This document shows positions 18,243-26,654 of a stretch of DNA of 64,000 nucleotides, piece after piece. The position numbers and the translations under genes were made by a program. Numbering within the stretch: position 1 is the stretch's first letter; each line of letters begins with the position of its first letter. This stretch comes from Streptomyces longisporoflavus (lineage in GTDB: Bacteria; Actinomycetota; Actinomycetes; Streptomycetales; Streptomycetaceae), in NCBI RefSeq assembly GCF_014649775.1, contig NZ_BMTR01000018.1, forward strand, positions 62,001-126,000, given 5' to 3'. The notes beneath the pieces were generated by a model that made no database searches, had not been told where the DNA came from, and saw only the letters and a list, made by a program, of their open reading frames with translations.

Positions 18243-18824
18243 GTGCCAAGGATTCGAGCGGCCTCTGTGGCCGAGCACCGGTCGATGCAGCGCGGCGCCC
18301 TGCTGGACGCAGCGCGGTCCCTGCTGTCCGAGGGCGGTACGGAGGCGTTGACCTTCCCCGCCCTCGCCGAGCGCACGGGGCTCGCGCGGTCATCCGTGTA
18401 CGAGTACTTCCGGTCGCGTGCCGCGGTCGTCGAGGAGCTGTGCGAGGTCGACTTCCCCGTCTGGGCGGCGGAGGTCTCGGCGGCGATGGAGCGGGCCGAG
18501 TCCGCCGAGGGCAAGGTCGAGGCGTATGTGCGCCGGCAGCTGGCTCTGGTCGGCGACCGGCGCCACCGGGCCGTCGTCGCGATCTCCGCGGCCGAGCTGG
18601 ACGCGGGGGCGCGGGAGAAGATCCGCGCCGCGCACGGCGGGCTCGTCGCCATGATCGGCGAGGCCCTGACCGAGCTCGGCCACGCGGAGCCGCGGCTCGC
18701 GGCGATGCTGCTGCAGGGCGTCGTGGACGCGGCCGTGCGGCGCATCGAACTGGGCGCCGCGGAGGACCCGACCGCCATCACCGAGGCTGCGGTCACCATG
18801 GCGCTGCGGGGCGTACGGGGCTGA
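18243..18824 (+). CDS. TetR-family transcriptional regulator
   Basis: A 193-residue regulator. The helix-turn-helix is in residues about 15-60: ALLDAARSLLSEGGTEALTF, then LAERTGLARSSVYEYFRSRA. The C-terminal ligand domain is unassigned. The GTG at 18243 is chosen because the domain starts soon after; a longer upstream frame looks non-coding. It follows whiG on the same strand after 118 bases. The 3' end is duplicated downstream. Confidence 0.9.
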   Translation: MPRIRAASVAEHRSMQRGALLDAARSLLSEGGTEALTFPALAERTGLARSSVYEYFRSRAAVVEELCEVDFPVWAAEVSAAMERAESAEGKVEAYVRRQLALVGDRRHRAVVAISAAELDAGAREKIRAAHGGLVAMIGEALTELGHAEPRLAAMLLQGVVDAAVRRIELGAAEDPTAITEAAVTMALRGVRG

Positions 18825-18887
18825 GCCCGCCTTCACCGGGGCTGCGGTCAATATGGCGCTCCGGGGCCGGGCCTCGGGTGTCGGGGC
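18778..18887. repeat. 55-bp tandem duplication of the TetR gene 3' end
   Basis: The segment starting at 18778 (tcaccgaggctgcggtcac) recurs diverged at 18833 (tcaccggggctgcggtcaa), offset 55 bp. It continues through the ATGGCGCT block with few mismatches. Copy 1 holds the last codons and TGA; copy 2 is non-coding on this strand and underlies the C-terminal codons of the convergent M23 gene. Confidence 0.75.
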
Positions 18888-19503
18888 CTGGCCTCGATGT
18901 GGCGTTCGGTCGGGTGGCCGGCCACCAGGGGAGCAGTCGCAGCAGTGGCACGTCGATCACCGGGAGCAGGCGCGGTGCCCCGCGGTTCAGCAGCCACGGC
19001 GGCAGCAGCGAAAGCGGGTCCAGGTACGTGTCGGACCGGAGCAGGCCCCAGTGCAGGCAGCTGCTCGGACAGTGGGCCGGTACCGGGGGGAGTTCCAGTA
19101 CCCCGAGGGCCTCGCCCGTCACCACCTCGGCGCCCTTCTCGACCGTGGCCCGCACCGGCCCGTACGTAGTGCGCAAAGGCGGATCTCCCGTGCCCGTCAG
19201 TTCGACCGCGATCACACCGCGGCCCGCCACCCGGCCCGCGAAGGAGACCCTGCCCGGAGCCACCGCCCGGACCACGGCGCCCGGCGGCGCCGCGAGGTCC
19301 ACACCCCGGTGCCCCCGGCCGTACTCCGTCGCCGGAGGCTCCCAGCCCCGTACGACGGCGGGCCGCACCCCCACGGGCCACCCGCCGCCCACCTTCGGCA
19401 CCGGCTCCCCGGCGGCACCGGCGGTACCCGCGGGCAGGACCGCCGTGATGATCAGTGCCACGGTCAGCAGCACGAGGACCTGGCTTCTTCGCATGTGAGA
19501 CAT
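18793..19503 (-). CDS. Secreted M23-like (LytM) peptidase-domain protein
   Basis: A 236-residue exported protein with a signal peptide (RRSQVLVLLTVALIITAVLP, cleaved near AGA). The LytM fold is recognised by GHRGVDLAAPPGAVVRAVAP (first zinc His and Asp) and the GLLRSDTYLDPLSLL end. The second site reads SCLHWGL, so the first His of the usual HxH motif is Cys; activity may be altered or lost. The C-terminal 50 residues are Pro/Arg-rich and overlap the TetR gene end by 32 bases in the antisense sense. Envelope remodelling or regulation of such enzymes is the likely role. Confidence 0.82.
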   Translation of the reverse strand: MSHMRRSQVLVLLTVALIITAVLPAGTAGAAGEPVPKVGGGWPVGVRPAVVRGWEPPATEYGRGHRGVDLAAPPGAVVRAVAPGRVSFAGRVAGRGVIAVELTGTGDPPLRTTYGPVRATVEKGAEVVTGEALGVLELPPVPAHCPSSCLHWGLLRSDTYLDPLSLLPPWLLNRGAPRLLPVIDVPLLRLLPWWPATRPNATSRPGPDTRGPAPERHIDRSPGEGGLSPVRPAAPW

Positions 19504-19784
19504 GCCAGAACCGTCCCGCGCCGGGCCCCTCCGCAGGGATCATGGCCCGGATCTGTGGATGACCAGCCGCTTGTGGACAGCGGCGTCACCCGCTGCCTCG
19601 CGGGTCCCGTACACTTCTTGTGGCGATCCGGGTCACCGGGTCGACTTCGCACGCCCCGACACCAGGCCATCAAAAGCCAGGTGCCAGCGCCTCTCGGTCC
19701 TCTGCGGCACGGCGCATCGCGGGCGTCAGGCGCGACCGCCATCCGGCGGACGCGGCACAACCGAGAACACCAAGGAGTACGGCC
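19504..19784 (+). promoter_or_regulatory. rpsB promoter and leader
   Basis: 281 bases between the divergent M23 and rpsB genes. A -10-like TACACT lies at 19610-19615, giving a leader of roughly 160 bases. AAGGAG lies 11 bases upstream of the ATG. No named leader family was recognised. Confidence 0.4.
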
Positions 19785-20708
19785 ATGGCCGTCGTCACGA
19801 TGCGGGAGCTGCTGGAAAGCGGCGTCCACTTCGGTCACCAGACCCGTCGTTGGAACCCGAAGATGAAGCGCTTCATCTTCACGGAGCGCAACGGCATCTA
19901 CATCATCGACCTGCTCCAGTCGCTGTCGTACATCGACCGCGCCTACGAGTTCGTCAAGGAGACCGTCGCCCACGGCGGAACGGTCATGTTCGTCGGCACG
20001 AAGAAGCAGGCGCAGGAGGCCATCGCCGAGCAGGCGACCCGCGTCGGCATGCCCTACGTGAACCAGCGCTGGCTGGGCGGCATGCTCACCAACTTCTCGA
20101 CCGTCTACAAGCGCCTGCAGCGCCTGAAGGAGCTCGAGCAGATCGACTTCGAGGATGTGGCCGCGTCCGGCCTCACCAAGAAGGAGCTGCTCGTCCTCTC
20201 CCGCGAGAAGGCCAAGCTGGAGAAGACCCTCGGCGGTATCCGCGAGATGTCCAAGGTGCCCAGCGCCGTCTGGATCGTGGACACCAAGAAGGAGCACATC
20301 GCGGTCGGCGAGGCCCGGAAGCTCAACATCCCGGTCGTCGCCATCCTCGACACCAACTGTGACCCCGACGAGGTCGACTACAAGATCCCGGGCAACGACG
20401 ACGCGATCCGCTCCGTCACCCTGCTCACCCGCGTGATCGCCGACGCCGTCGCCGAGGGCCTCATCGCCCGTTCCGGCGTCGCCACGGGCGACCAGAAGCC
20501 GGGCGAGAAGGCCGCCGGTGAGCCCCTCGCCGAGTGGGAGCGCGACCTGCTCGAGGGCGAGAAGAAGGCTGACGAGCCGAAGGCCGCCGAGGCCGAGGCC
20601 GAGGTTCAGAAGTCCGCCGAGACGGAGAAGGCCGCCGACGCCGAGCAGGCCGACGCCCCGGCCGCTGCTGAGGCCGAGGCCCCCGCCGCGGAGACCGAGC
20701 AGGCCTGA
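19785..20708 (+). CDS. rpsB: 30S ribosomal protein S2
   Basis: A 307-residue ribosomal protein. MAVVTMRELLESGVHFGHQT and RRWNPKMKRFIFTERNGIYI, RWLGGMLTNF, and PDEVDYKIPGNDDAIRSV are S2 signatures. After residue about 255 an acidic Ala/Glu-rich tail extends the protein, as in other actinobacteria. Followed by a strong hairpin, then tsf. Confidence 0.97.
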   Translation: MAVVTMRELLESGVHFGHQTRRWNPKMKRFIFTERNGIYIIDLLQSLSYIDRAYEFVKETVAHGGTVMFVGTKKQAQEAIAEQATRVGMPYVNQRWLGGMLTNFSTVYKRLQRLKELEQIDFEDVAASGLTKKELLVLSREKAKLEKTLGGIREMSKVPSAVWIVDTKKEHIAVGEARKLNIPVVAILDTNCDPDEVDYKIPGNDDAIRSVTLLTRVIADAVAEGLIARSGVATGDQKPGEKAAGEPLAEWERDLLEGEKKADEPKAAEAEAEVQKSAETEKAADAEQADAPAAAEAEAPAAETEQA

Positions 20709-20729
20709 CCTTCACAGGTTCGGTAGTTG

Positions 20730-20758
20730 ACGGCGGGGGCCCAACAGGCCCCCGCCGT
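20730..20758 (+). terminator. Hairpin between rpsB and tsf
   Basis: 12-bp perfect stem ACGGCGGGGGCC / GGCCCCCGCCGT with a 5-base loop, 21 bases after the rpsB stop. Likely a partial terminator that sets the rpsB to tsf ratio. Confidence 0.75.
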
Positions 20759-20802
20759 TCACCCGTAGATCTTTCAGACCTCCGAAAGAGAATTTCAGGA
20801 TC

Positions 20803-21639
20803 ATGGCGAACTACACCGCCGCTGACGTCAAGAAGCTCCGCGAGCTCACGGGCGCCGGCATGATGGACTGCAAGAAGGCGCTCGACGAGGCCGACGGCAG
20901 CGTCGACAAGGCCGTCGAGGCCCTGCGCATCAAGGGCCAGAAGGGCGTCGCCAAGCGCGAGGGCCGCTCCGCCGAGAACGGCGCCGTGGTTTCCCTCATC
21001 GCCGACGACAACACCTCCGGCGTGATCGTCGAGCTGAAGTGCGAGACGGACTTCGTCGCCAAGGGCGAGAAGTTCCAGGCCGTCGCGAACTCGCTGGCCG
21101 AGCACATCGCCAAGACGTCGCCCGCCGACATCGCCGCGCTGCTCGCCTCCGAGATCGAGGCCGGCAAGACCGTCCAGGCGTACGTCGACGAGGCCAACGC
21201 CAACCTCGGCGAGAAGATCGTCCTGGACCGCTTCGCGCAGTTCTCGGGCACCTTCGTGACCGCGTACATGCACCGCACCATGCCCGACCTGCCCCCGCAG
21301 ATCGGTGTTCTGGTCGAGCTGGACAAGGCCGACGCCGACCTCGCCAAGGGCATCGCGCAGCACATCGCCGCCTTCGCGCCGAAGTACCTCTCCCGTGAGG
21401 ACGTTCCGGCCGAGGTCGTCGAGTCCGAGCGCCGCGTCGCCGAGGAGACCACCCGCGCCGAGGGCAAGCCCGAGGCCGCGCTGCCCAAGATCGTCGAGGG
21501 TCGCGTCAACGGCTTCTTCAAGGAGGCCACCCTCCTCGGCCAGCCGTACGCTCTCGACAACAAGAAGTCCGTCCAGAAGGTCCTGGACGAGGCCGGTGTC
21601 ACCCTGAAGCGCTTCTCGCGCATCAAGGTCGGCATCTGA
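20803..21639 (+). CDS. tsf: Elongation factor Ts
   Basis: Guanine nucleotide exchange factor for EF-Tu, 278 residues. The UBA-like N-terminal domain starts MANYTAADVKKLRELTGAGM and MDCKKALDEADG; the EF-Tu-contacting motif is CETDFVAKGEKF. Domain layout and length are normal for actinobacteria. Confidence 0.97.
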   Translation: MANYTAADVKKLRELTGAGMMDCKKALDEADGSVDKAVEALRIKGQKGVAKREGRSAENGAVVSLIADDNTSGVIVELKCETDFVAKGEKFQAVANSLAEHIAKTSPADIAALLASEIEAGKTVQAYVDEANANLGEKIVLDRFAQFSGTFVTAYMHRTMPDLPPQIGVLVELDKADADLAKGIAQHIAAFAPKYLSREDVPAEVVESERRVAEETTRAEGKPEAALPKIVEGRVNGFFKEATLLGQPYALDNKKSVQKVLDEAGVTLKRFSRIKVGI

Positions 21640-21737
21640 GTCCGTACCGCGATCGACGGTAGACCCCGCTAGGGTCGACAGCGGTCGCCCGCGTACACAC
21701 CCGGTACGCGACGTACGACCGCAGGATCTGACGAGGA

Positions 21738-21785
21738 GGCCATTGCCGAGCATGGGATGCGAACGACACCCCGCCGGCAATGGCC
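21738..21785 (+). promoter_or_regulatory. Long-loop hairpin in the pyrH leader
   Basis: GGCCATTGCC at 21738-21747 pairs perfectly with GGCAATGGCC at 21776-21785, with a 28-base loop, then TTCTT. It could end tsf transcripts or attenuate pyrH. Positioned 40 bases before the pyrH ATG. Confidence 0.5.
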
Positions 21786-21825
21786 TTCTTCGTATGTGCG
21801 CCGAGCAAAAAGAAGCGAGAACTCC

Positions 21826-22587
21826 ATGACCACCAAGGCCGACACAAACAGCGGCGACGATAAAGTCCCCGGTCGTTTCCTGCTGAAGCTCTCCGGTGAG
21901 GCATTCGCCGGTGGGGGCGGCCTTGGCGTCGACCCCGACGTGGTGCACGCGATCGCCAAGGAGATCGCCGCGGTCGTCCGCGACGGCGCCCAGATCGCGG
22001 CCGTCATCGGCGGCGGCAACTTCTTCCGCGGCGCGGAGCTGCAGCAGCGCGGCATGGACCGCGCCCGCTCCGACTACATGGGCATGCTCGGCACCGTCAT
22101 GAACTGCCTTGCCCTCCAGGACTTCCTGGAGAAGGAAGGCATCGAGTGCCGCGTGCAGACCGCCATCACGATGGGCCAGGTCGCGGAGCCGTACATCCCG
22201 CTGCGCGCCGTGCGGCACCTGGAGAAGGGCCGCGTGGTCATCTTCGGAGCCGGTATGGGCATGCCGTACTTCTCCACCGACACGACGGCCGCGCAGCGCG
22301 CCCTGGAGATCGACGCCGAGGCCCTGCTCATGGGCAAGAACGGCGTCGACGGGGTCTACGACTCCGATCCCAAGACCAATCCGGACGCGGTGAAGTACGA
22401 CGCGCTCGGCTACGGCGAGGTCATCACCCGCGACCTGAAGGTCGCCGACATGACCGCGATCACGCTGTGCCGCGACAACAAGCTGCCCATCCTGGTCTTC
22501 GAGTTGCTCTCCGCAGGCAATATCGCCCGTGCCGTCAAGGGTGAGAAGATCGGCACACTCGTGGGCGACGAGGGCACCCGCGCCTGA
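21826..22587 (+). CDS. pyrH: UMP kinase
   Basis: Converts UMP to UDP in pyrimidine nucleotide synthesis. 253 residues, amino-acid-kinase fold. RFLLKLSGEAFAG is the N-terminal phosphate-binding segment; VIGGGNFFRG, MGMLGTVMNCLALQDFLE and DTTAAQRALEIDAEALLMGK follow. The ATG at 21826 is preferred over an upstream in-frame codon because it follows AGAAGCGAGA and matches the family N-terminus. Confidence 0.96.
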   Translation: MTTKADTNSGDDKVPGRFLLKLSGEAFAGGGGLGVDPDVVHAIAKEIAAVVRDGAQIAAVIGGGNFFRGAELQQRGMDRARSDYMGMLGTVMNCLALQDFLEKEGIECRVQTAITMGQVAEPYIPLRAVRHLEKGRVVIFGAGMGMPYFSTDTTAAQRALEIDAEALLMGKNGVDGVYDSDPKTNPDAVKYDALGYGEVITRDLKVADMTAITLCRDNKLPILVFELLSAGNIARAVKGEKIGTLVGDEGTRA

Positions 22588-22747
22588 CCCCGGGGACGCC
22601 CCCCGGGGCCCCTGAGGGATGGACAAAGCCCTGCCGGTCGGACACGGTGCAGGGAAAGAGACGCGACGCAGCCGACACCCCATGGACTCCCCCTACTTCA
22701 CCGTGTGGGGGCGCCCCCAGCCCACTCACAACACGCAGGAGCAAGTG

Positions 22748-23305
22748 GTGATCGAAGAGACCCTCCTCGAGGCCGAGGAGAAGATGGAGAAGGCCGTCGT
22801 GGTCGCCAAGGAGGACTTCGCCGCGATTCGCACAGGCCGTGCGCACCCGGCGATGTTCAACAAGATCGTGGCCGACTACTACGGCGCCCTTACGCCGATC
22901 AATCAGCTGGCCTCGTTCTCGGTGCCCGAGCCGCGGATGGCCGTGGTGACCCCGTTCGACAAGAGCGCGCTGCGCAACATCGAGCAGGCGATCCGCGACT
23001 CCGACCTCGGCGTCAACCCCAGCAATGACGGCAACATCATCCGGGTGACGTTCCCCGAGCTGACGCAGGACCGCCGCAAGGAGTACATCAAGGTCGCCAA
23101 GACCAAGGCCGAGGACTCCAAGATCTCGATCCGCTCCGTCCGCCGCAAGGCCAAGGAAGCGATCGACAAGGCGATCAAGGACGGCGACATCGGCGAGGAC
23201 GAGGGCCGGCGCGCGGAGAAGGAGCTCGACGACACCACCGCGAAGTACGTCGCCCAGGTGGACGAGCTGCTCAAGCACAAGGAAGCCGAGCTGCTCGAGG
23301 TCTGA
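22748..23305 (+). CDS. frr: Ribosome recycling factor
   Basis: Splits post-termination ribosomes together with EF-G. From the GTG at 22748 the protein is 185 residues, exactly the family length. EEKMEKAVVVAKEDFAAIRT, then GRAHPAMF, PFDKSALRNIEQAI and RVTFPELTQDRRKEYIKVAK are diagnostic. The last codons and the stop are repeated just downstream. Confidence 0.96.
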   Translation: MIEETLLEAEEKMEKAVVVAKEDFAAIRTGRAHPAMFNKIVADYYGALTPINQLASFSVPEPRMAVVTPFDKSALRNIEQAIRDSDLGVNPSNDGNIIRVTFPELTQDRRKEYIKVAKTKAEDSKISIRSVRRKAKEAIDKAIKDGDIGEDEGRRAEKELDDTTAKYVAQVDELLKHKEAELLEV

Positions 23306-23322
23306 GGGCTCGAAGTCTGAGG
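23293..23322. repeat. 15-bp tandem duplication of the frr 3' end
   Basis: gctcgaggtctgagg at 23293 is followed by gctcgaagtctgagg at 23308. Copy 1 contains the frr stop; copy 2 supplies another TGA in the same frame. Confidence 0.75.
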
Positions 23323-23339
23323 ACTGAGGAATCCGATCC

Positions 23340-24416
23340 GTGAACGACTCTTCCCGGGGGGCGCCTCCCAGAGCCGGGTACTGGGGGCCGCCCGACGAGG
23401 GACCGGCTCAAGCTGCTCAGGGGGCTGCTCCGGCAGGTCCCGCGTACGATGCGCATGACGCCCTGTATCCAGCAGAGACGCGGCCCATGCCCATCGTGCC
23501 CGACATGCCTGACGTGCCTGACGTACCCCAGGAGCCCATGCCCAGCGCAGCATCACAGCCCGCCCCTGAGGCGCCGCGTGCGCCTCAAGCGCCGCAGAAG
23601 AAGAGCGCGGGCCGTGACCTCGGCGCGGCCATAGGAGTCGGCGTGGGGCTCGGCGTGGTGATCATCGCGTCGCTCTTCATCGTGAAGGCCGTGTTCGTCG
23701 GCGTCATAGCGGTCGCCGTGGTGGTCGGTCTCTGGGAGCTCACTTCGCGGCTTCAGGAGCGCAAGGGCATCAAGGCGCCGCTGGTCCCGCTCGCGGTGGG
23801 CGGCGCCGCGATGGTCGTCGCCGGATATGTCCGCGGGCCCGAGGGCGCCTGGGTCGCCGTGGCGCTCACCGCGCTCGCGGTGCTCGTCTGGCGGATGACC
23901 GAGCCGCCCGAGGGCTACCTCAAGGACGTCACGGCGGGCGTCTTCGCGGCGTTCTACGTCCCGTTCCTCGCCACGTTCGTGGCGATGATGCTCACCGCGG
24001 ACGACGGTCCGCGGCGGGTGCTCACGTTCCTGCTCCTGACCGTGGTCAGCGACACCGGGGCGTACGCGATCGGCTGGCGCTTCGGCAAGCACAAGCTGGC
24101 TCCGCGCATCAGCCCCGGCAAGACCCGCGAGGGCCTGGTCGGCGCGGTGACGTTCGCGATGGCGGCGGGTGCGCTGTGCATGGAGTTCCTGATAGACGGC
24201 GGCACGTGGTGGCAGGGGCTGCTCATCGGCCTCGCGGTCGCCGTGAGCGCGACCCTCGGCGATCTCGGGGAATCCATGATCAAGCGTGACCTCGGCATCA
24301 AGGACATGGGCACGCTGCTGCCAGGGCACGGCGGCATCATGGACCGCCTCGACTCGCTGCTGCCGACCGCGCCGGTGGTGTGGCTGCTGCTTGTCGTCTT
24401 CGTGGGGTCGGGCTGA
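23340..24416 (+). CDS. cdsA: Phosphatidate cytidylyltransferase
   Basis: Makes CDP-diacylglycerol from CTP and phosphatidic acid at the membrane. 358 residues: a 95-residue Pro/Ala-rich cytoplasmic N-terminus unusual outside actinobacteria, then about eight membrane segments. The C-terminal signature GDLGESMIKRDLGIKDMGTL and PGHGGIMDRLDSLL matches the CDS family pattern. The GTG start lies 35 bases after frr. Confidence 0.94.
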   Translation: MNDSSRGAPPRAGYWGPPDEGPAQAAQGAAPAGPAYDAHDALYPAETRPMPIVPDMPDVPDVPQEPMPSAASQPAPEAPRAPQAPQKKSAGRDLGAAIGVGVGLGVVIIASLFIVKAVFVGVIAVAVVVGLWELTSRLQERKGIKAPLVPLAVGGAAMVVAGYVRGPEGAWVAVALTALAVLVWRMTEPPEGYLKDVTAGVFAAFYVPFLATFVAMMLTADDGPRRVLTFLLLTVVSDTGAYAIGWRFGKHKLAPRISPGKTREGLVGAVTFAMAAGALCMEFLIDGGTWWQGLLIGLAVAVSATLGDLGESMIKRDLGIKDMGTLLPGHGGIMDRLDSLLPTAPVVWLLLVVFVGSG

Positions 24417-24660
24417 GGCGCGGGCGCGCAGGAGTACGCGGTTCGGCACAGCCGCACCTGATCCGTACGTGAGGGGCTCGTCGTCCACAGGGGCGGCGGG
24501 CCCCTCTTCGTATGCGACGAGATCCCGGTGCGATGCCATGCAGTGCGACGAGATGCAGGCACCTCATGTGCCGCTTACGGCCCGTCCCATAGCCTCGTAC
24601 CGTGCGGGGAGACCGTGAGTGCTGCCGTGTCCCCATCCTGAGGGCCTTGAGGAGGCGACG

Positions 24661-25503
24661 GTGTCCGGAACAGGCGCGCGGTTTCTCGCGGGCGGCATGA
24701 TCTTGGCCTGCATGGCGATCCTCGGCCCCAGTACGCCGGGCGGCTCCTACGTGGCCAAGACACTGCCGGCCGACGCCCCCGAGGACTTCGTGCCGAACCG
24801 GGTCATGACGTGGAACATCTGCAATCCCTGCAACGAATCCGGCAGCAACGCCGGCCGGGCCGCGGACATCGCCTCGTACGCGCCCCAGGTGGTCGGATTG
24901 CAGGAGGCGTGCGTGCGTGACGTGGAGCGGATCCGGGACTATCTCCAGTACCTGTACGGGCTCGACTATCACGTCGAGTACGGATCGGTGCTGCAGAGTT
25001 GGAGCCGCTGCGGAGGGGTGCCGTGGAACCCCGGGGGATTCGGCCAGGCGATCCTCTCGGCGGCGCCGATGAAGGACCGGGTGAACGTGGAGTATCCCGA
25101 CGGCGGGTCCGAGGACCGCGGGTACATGGCCGTCACCACCGAGGTGGACGGCCGCCCCGTCCGGGTCTTCAACACGCACCTCGCCCAGCGGCAGCAGGCG
25201 GAGTTCCGGGCGGCGCAGGTCGATGTCCTCGCCAAGGAGGTGGCCCGGCACGACCGCACGATCGTGCTCGGCGACTTCAACGCGATGCCCGGCGCCCCGG
25301 AGCTGTCCGGGATGTGGGACCTGGCCGCGGACGTGGACCCCGAGTGCGGCCCCGCGGCCACCGGCAGCTGCGACGTGACCACCGACTGGTACAGCAAGTT
25401 CGACTACGTCTTCCTGCGCGGTTTCGTCCCGCGCGGGCACGAAGTGAGTCTCACCGAGTACTCGGACCACAATCTGCTGCACGCCGACCTGGAGCCGGCG
25501 TAA
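24661..25503 (+). CDS. Secreted endonuclease/exonuclease/phosphatase-fold protein
   Basis: A 280-residue exported protein. The N-terminal hydrophobic segment is a signal peptide (FLAGGMILACMAILGPSTPG). The EEP catalytic set is visible: MTWNICNPC, VGLQEACV, FNTHLAQRQQAEFR, VLGDFNAMPG and EYSDHNLL. Such enzymes cleave phosphodiesters in nucleic acids or lipids; here the target is unknown. The GTG at 24661 follows GAGGAGGCGACG. It converges, with one base between stops, on the DUF6233 gene. Confidence 0.85.
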   Translation: MSGTGARFLAGGMILACMAILGPSTPGGSYVAKTLPADAPEDFVPNRVMTWNICNPCNESGSNAGRAADIASYAPQVVGLQEACVRDVERIRDYLQYLYGLDYHVEYGSVLQSWSRCGGVPWNPGGFGQAILSAAPMKDRVNVEYPDGGSEDRGYMAVTTEVDGRPVRVFNTHLAQRQQAEFRAAQVDVLAKEVARHDRTIVLGDFNAMPGAPELSGMWDLAADVDPECGPAATGSCDVTTDWYSKFDYVFLRGFVPRGHEVSLTEYSDHNLLHADLEPA

Positions 25504-25504
25504 C

Positions 25505-25837
25505 TCACTCCAGTACGCCGAGCTCGGTGTCGGGGCGGCAGTGCGGGCAGGCGTCGATCCGCTCGTAGAGGGCTTGGCGGGCCTGGTCCCGGCTGACGCC
25601 GCGTGATCGCTTGCCCGCCATGTGGCAGCCGCCGACGTGCACGTACACCGGGGCGCGCCCGTCAAGCCCCTGCTCGACGAGCCAGTCCGGAACCGGCGGC
25701 CGCGCCCGCTCACCACGCGCCCGCTCGGCCTCACGCCGCTCGGCATCCTTGATCGCCTGATCGAGCCGCTGTACCCACATGGCATGCCAGGTCCGCAACG
25801 TGCGGAGGCGCGGCAGGTCAGGCGGGAGGTCGCTCAC
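25505..25837 (-). CDS. DUF6233-type small protein
   Basis: A 110-residue hypothetical protein of a Streptomyces-specific family. It has a charged helical N-terminal half (RLDQAIKDAERREAERARGE) and a C-terminal part with YVHVGGCHMAGKRSRGVSRD and the tail CPHCRPDTELGVLE. The CxxC and Cys/His pattern suggests metal binding. Start GTG at 25837; the frame stays open upstream into the attachment site but that part lacks family character. A tail of the same family recurs at 31036-31201 inside the integrated element. Confidence 0.65.
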   Translation of the reverse strand: MSDLPPDLPRLRTLRTWHAMWVQRLDQAIKDAERREAERARGERARPPVPDWLVEQGLDGRAPVYVHVGGCHMAGKRSRGVSRDQARQALYERIDACPHCRPDTELGVLE

Positions 25838-25938
25838 ATGTTCGAGTCTATGCGGCTGGCCTGCGGGGGGCGTGCGGGGGAGCCTCGCGCGGGGAGGCTC
25901 GTCGGGGGTGGGGGTGATTGGTGCGTAGGCAGTGAGGC

Positions 25939-25994
25939 GGCCGGGGTCCAAGCGTCTGCGACACTGGATGGACCATGCCTGTACCCGGAGAACT
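25939..25994. repeat. attL: left 56-bp attachment repeat
   Basis: Identical for 56 bases to 31202-31257. It keeps the original rlmN -10-like GACACT (25960-25965), the start codon and the first six codons, now joined to element DNA. Confidence 0.88.
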
Positions 25995-26046
25995 GGGTTG
26001 CGAGGATCGCAGATATGCCCCCTACCTGCGCGTTTGGTTCCGGTAG
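25975..26046 (+). other. Chimeric 23-codon stub from the displaced rlmN 5' end
   Basis: From the rlmN start copy in attL the frame reads MPVPGEL, as in RlmN, then runs into element sequence (GCEDRRYAPYLRVWFR) and stops at TAG 26044-26046. The native promoter would drive this short frame. It is probably a by-product of integration rather than a functional gene. Confidence 0.5.
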
Positions 26047-26098
26047 GGGGCCTATTGCTGCTCGCTGGGCCGTGCCTGGGCCGTGAGCGGGCGCGAAG

Positions 26099-26545
26099 CT
26101 AGCCTGATGCGAGGCGGCGGCGGACCGCCTCGCCGCTCGCATTGATGAACGCTGGTATGGCCTTGTGGTGCCGTTCCCACAGCCGGGCGTACGTCTCATC
26201 GGCCACATGCCCCTGCCTCCAGTAGCTCCCCAGCTCCTTGCCGGCCGTGTCCAACTCGGCGAGCGCCGCAAGCAAGGCAGCGTCCCGAGTGAGGATCCGT
26301 AGCCGAACAGACGCCAGCACGTGGGCGGGGAGGTCGTAGCCGCTGACGCGATCATCCATGCCAAGGACCCGCTCCTCCCAAATGCGATCCTCGAAGTCTG
26401 TTACAGAGGCAGCGATCAAGGCGCATTGCTCCATGAGGACCTCCGACAGACGCACTCTGTCCTCGGCACGCTTCATGAGGCGTTGCCCCAGTAGCGCGAT
26501 GGCAGCACCGACGGCGGTCGCGAGCAACGTCCCCCAAACGCCCAT
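26099..26545 (-). CDS. Hypothetical single-span membrane protein of the element
   Basis: A 148-residue protein. The N-terminus GVWGTLLATAVGAAIALLGQ is one membrane span, followed by LMKRAEDRVR and a soluble alpha-helical domain (about residues 30-148) rich in Leu, Ala and Arg. No catalytic motif was seen. The ATG at 26545 is chosen because the membrane span directly follows it; upstream sequence in frame is Arg/Pro-rich and non-homologous. Lies between attL and the integrase on the same strand as the integrase. Function unknown. Confidence 0.55.
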   Translation of the reverse strand: MGVWGTLLATAVGAAIALLGQRLMKRAEDRVRLSEVLMEQCALIAASVTDFEDRIWEERVLGMDDRVSGYDLPAHVLASVRLRILTRDAALLAALAELDTAGKELGSYWRQGHVADETYARLWERHHKAIPAFINASGEAVRRRLASG

Positions 26546-26654
26546 GGGTGCATTGTTCTCGTGGGGCTGCTCACTGCATAGCGAAGCCCGGAGAACTTCG
26601 CGGGGAGAGTGCAGAGGAGGCACGTGCCACCGCACTCTTCCCACCCCTGCACCT

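Noticed and set aside
25939..25994. tRNA gene as attachment target
   Set aside because: No cloverleaf or CCA-end tRNA structure is present; the repeat covers the rlmN start instead.
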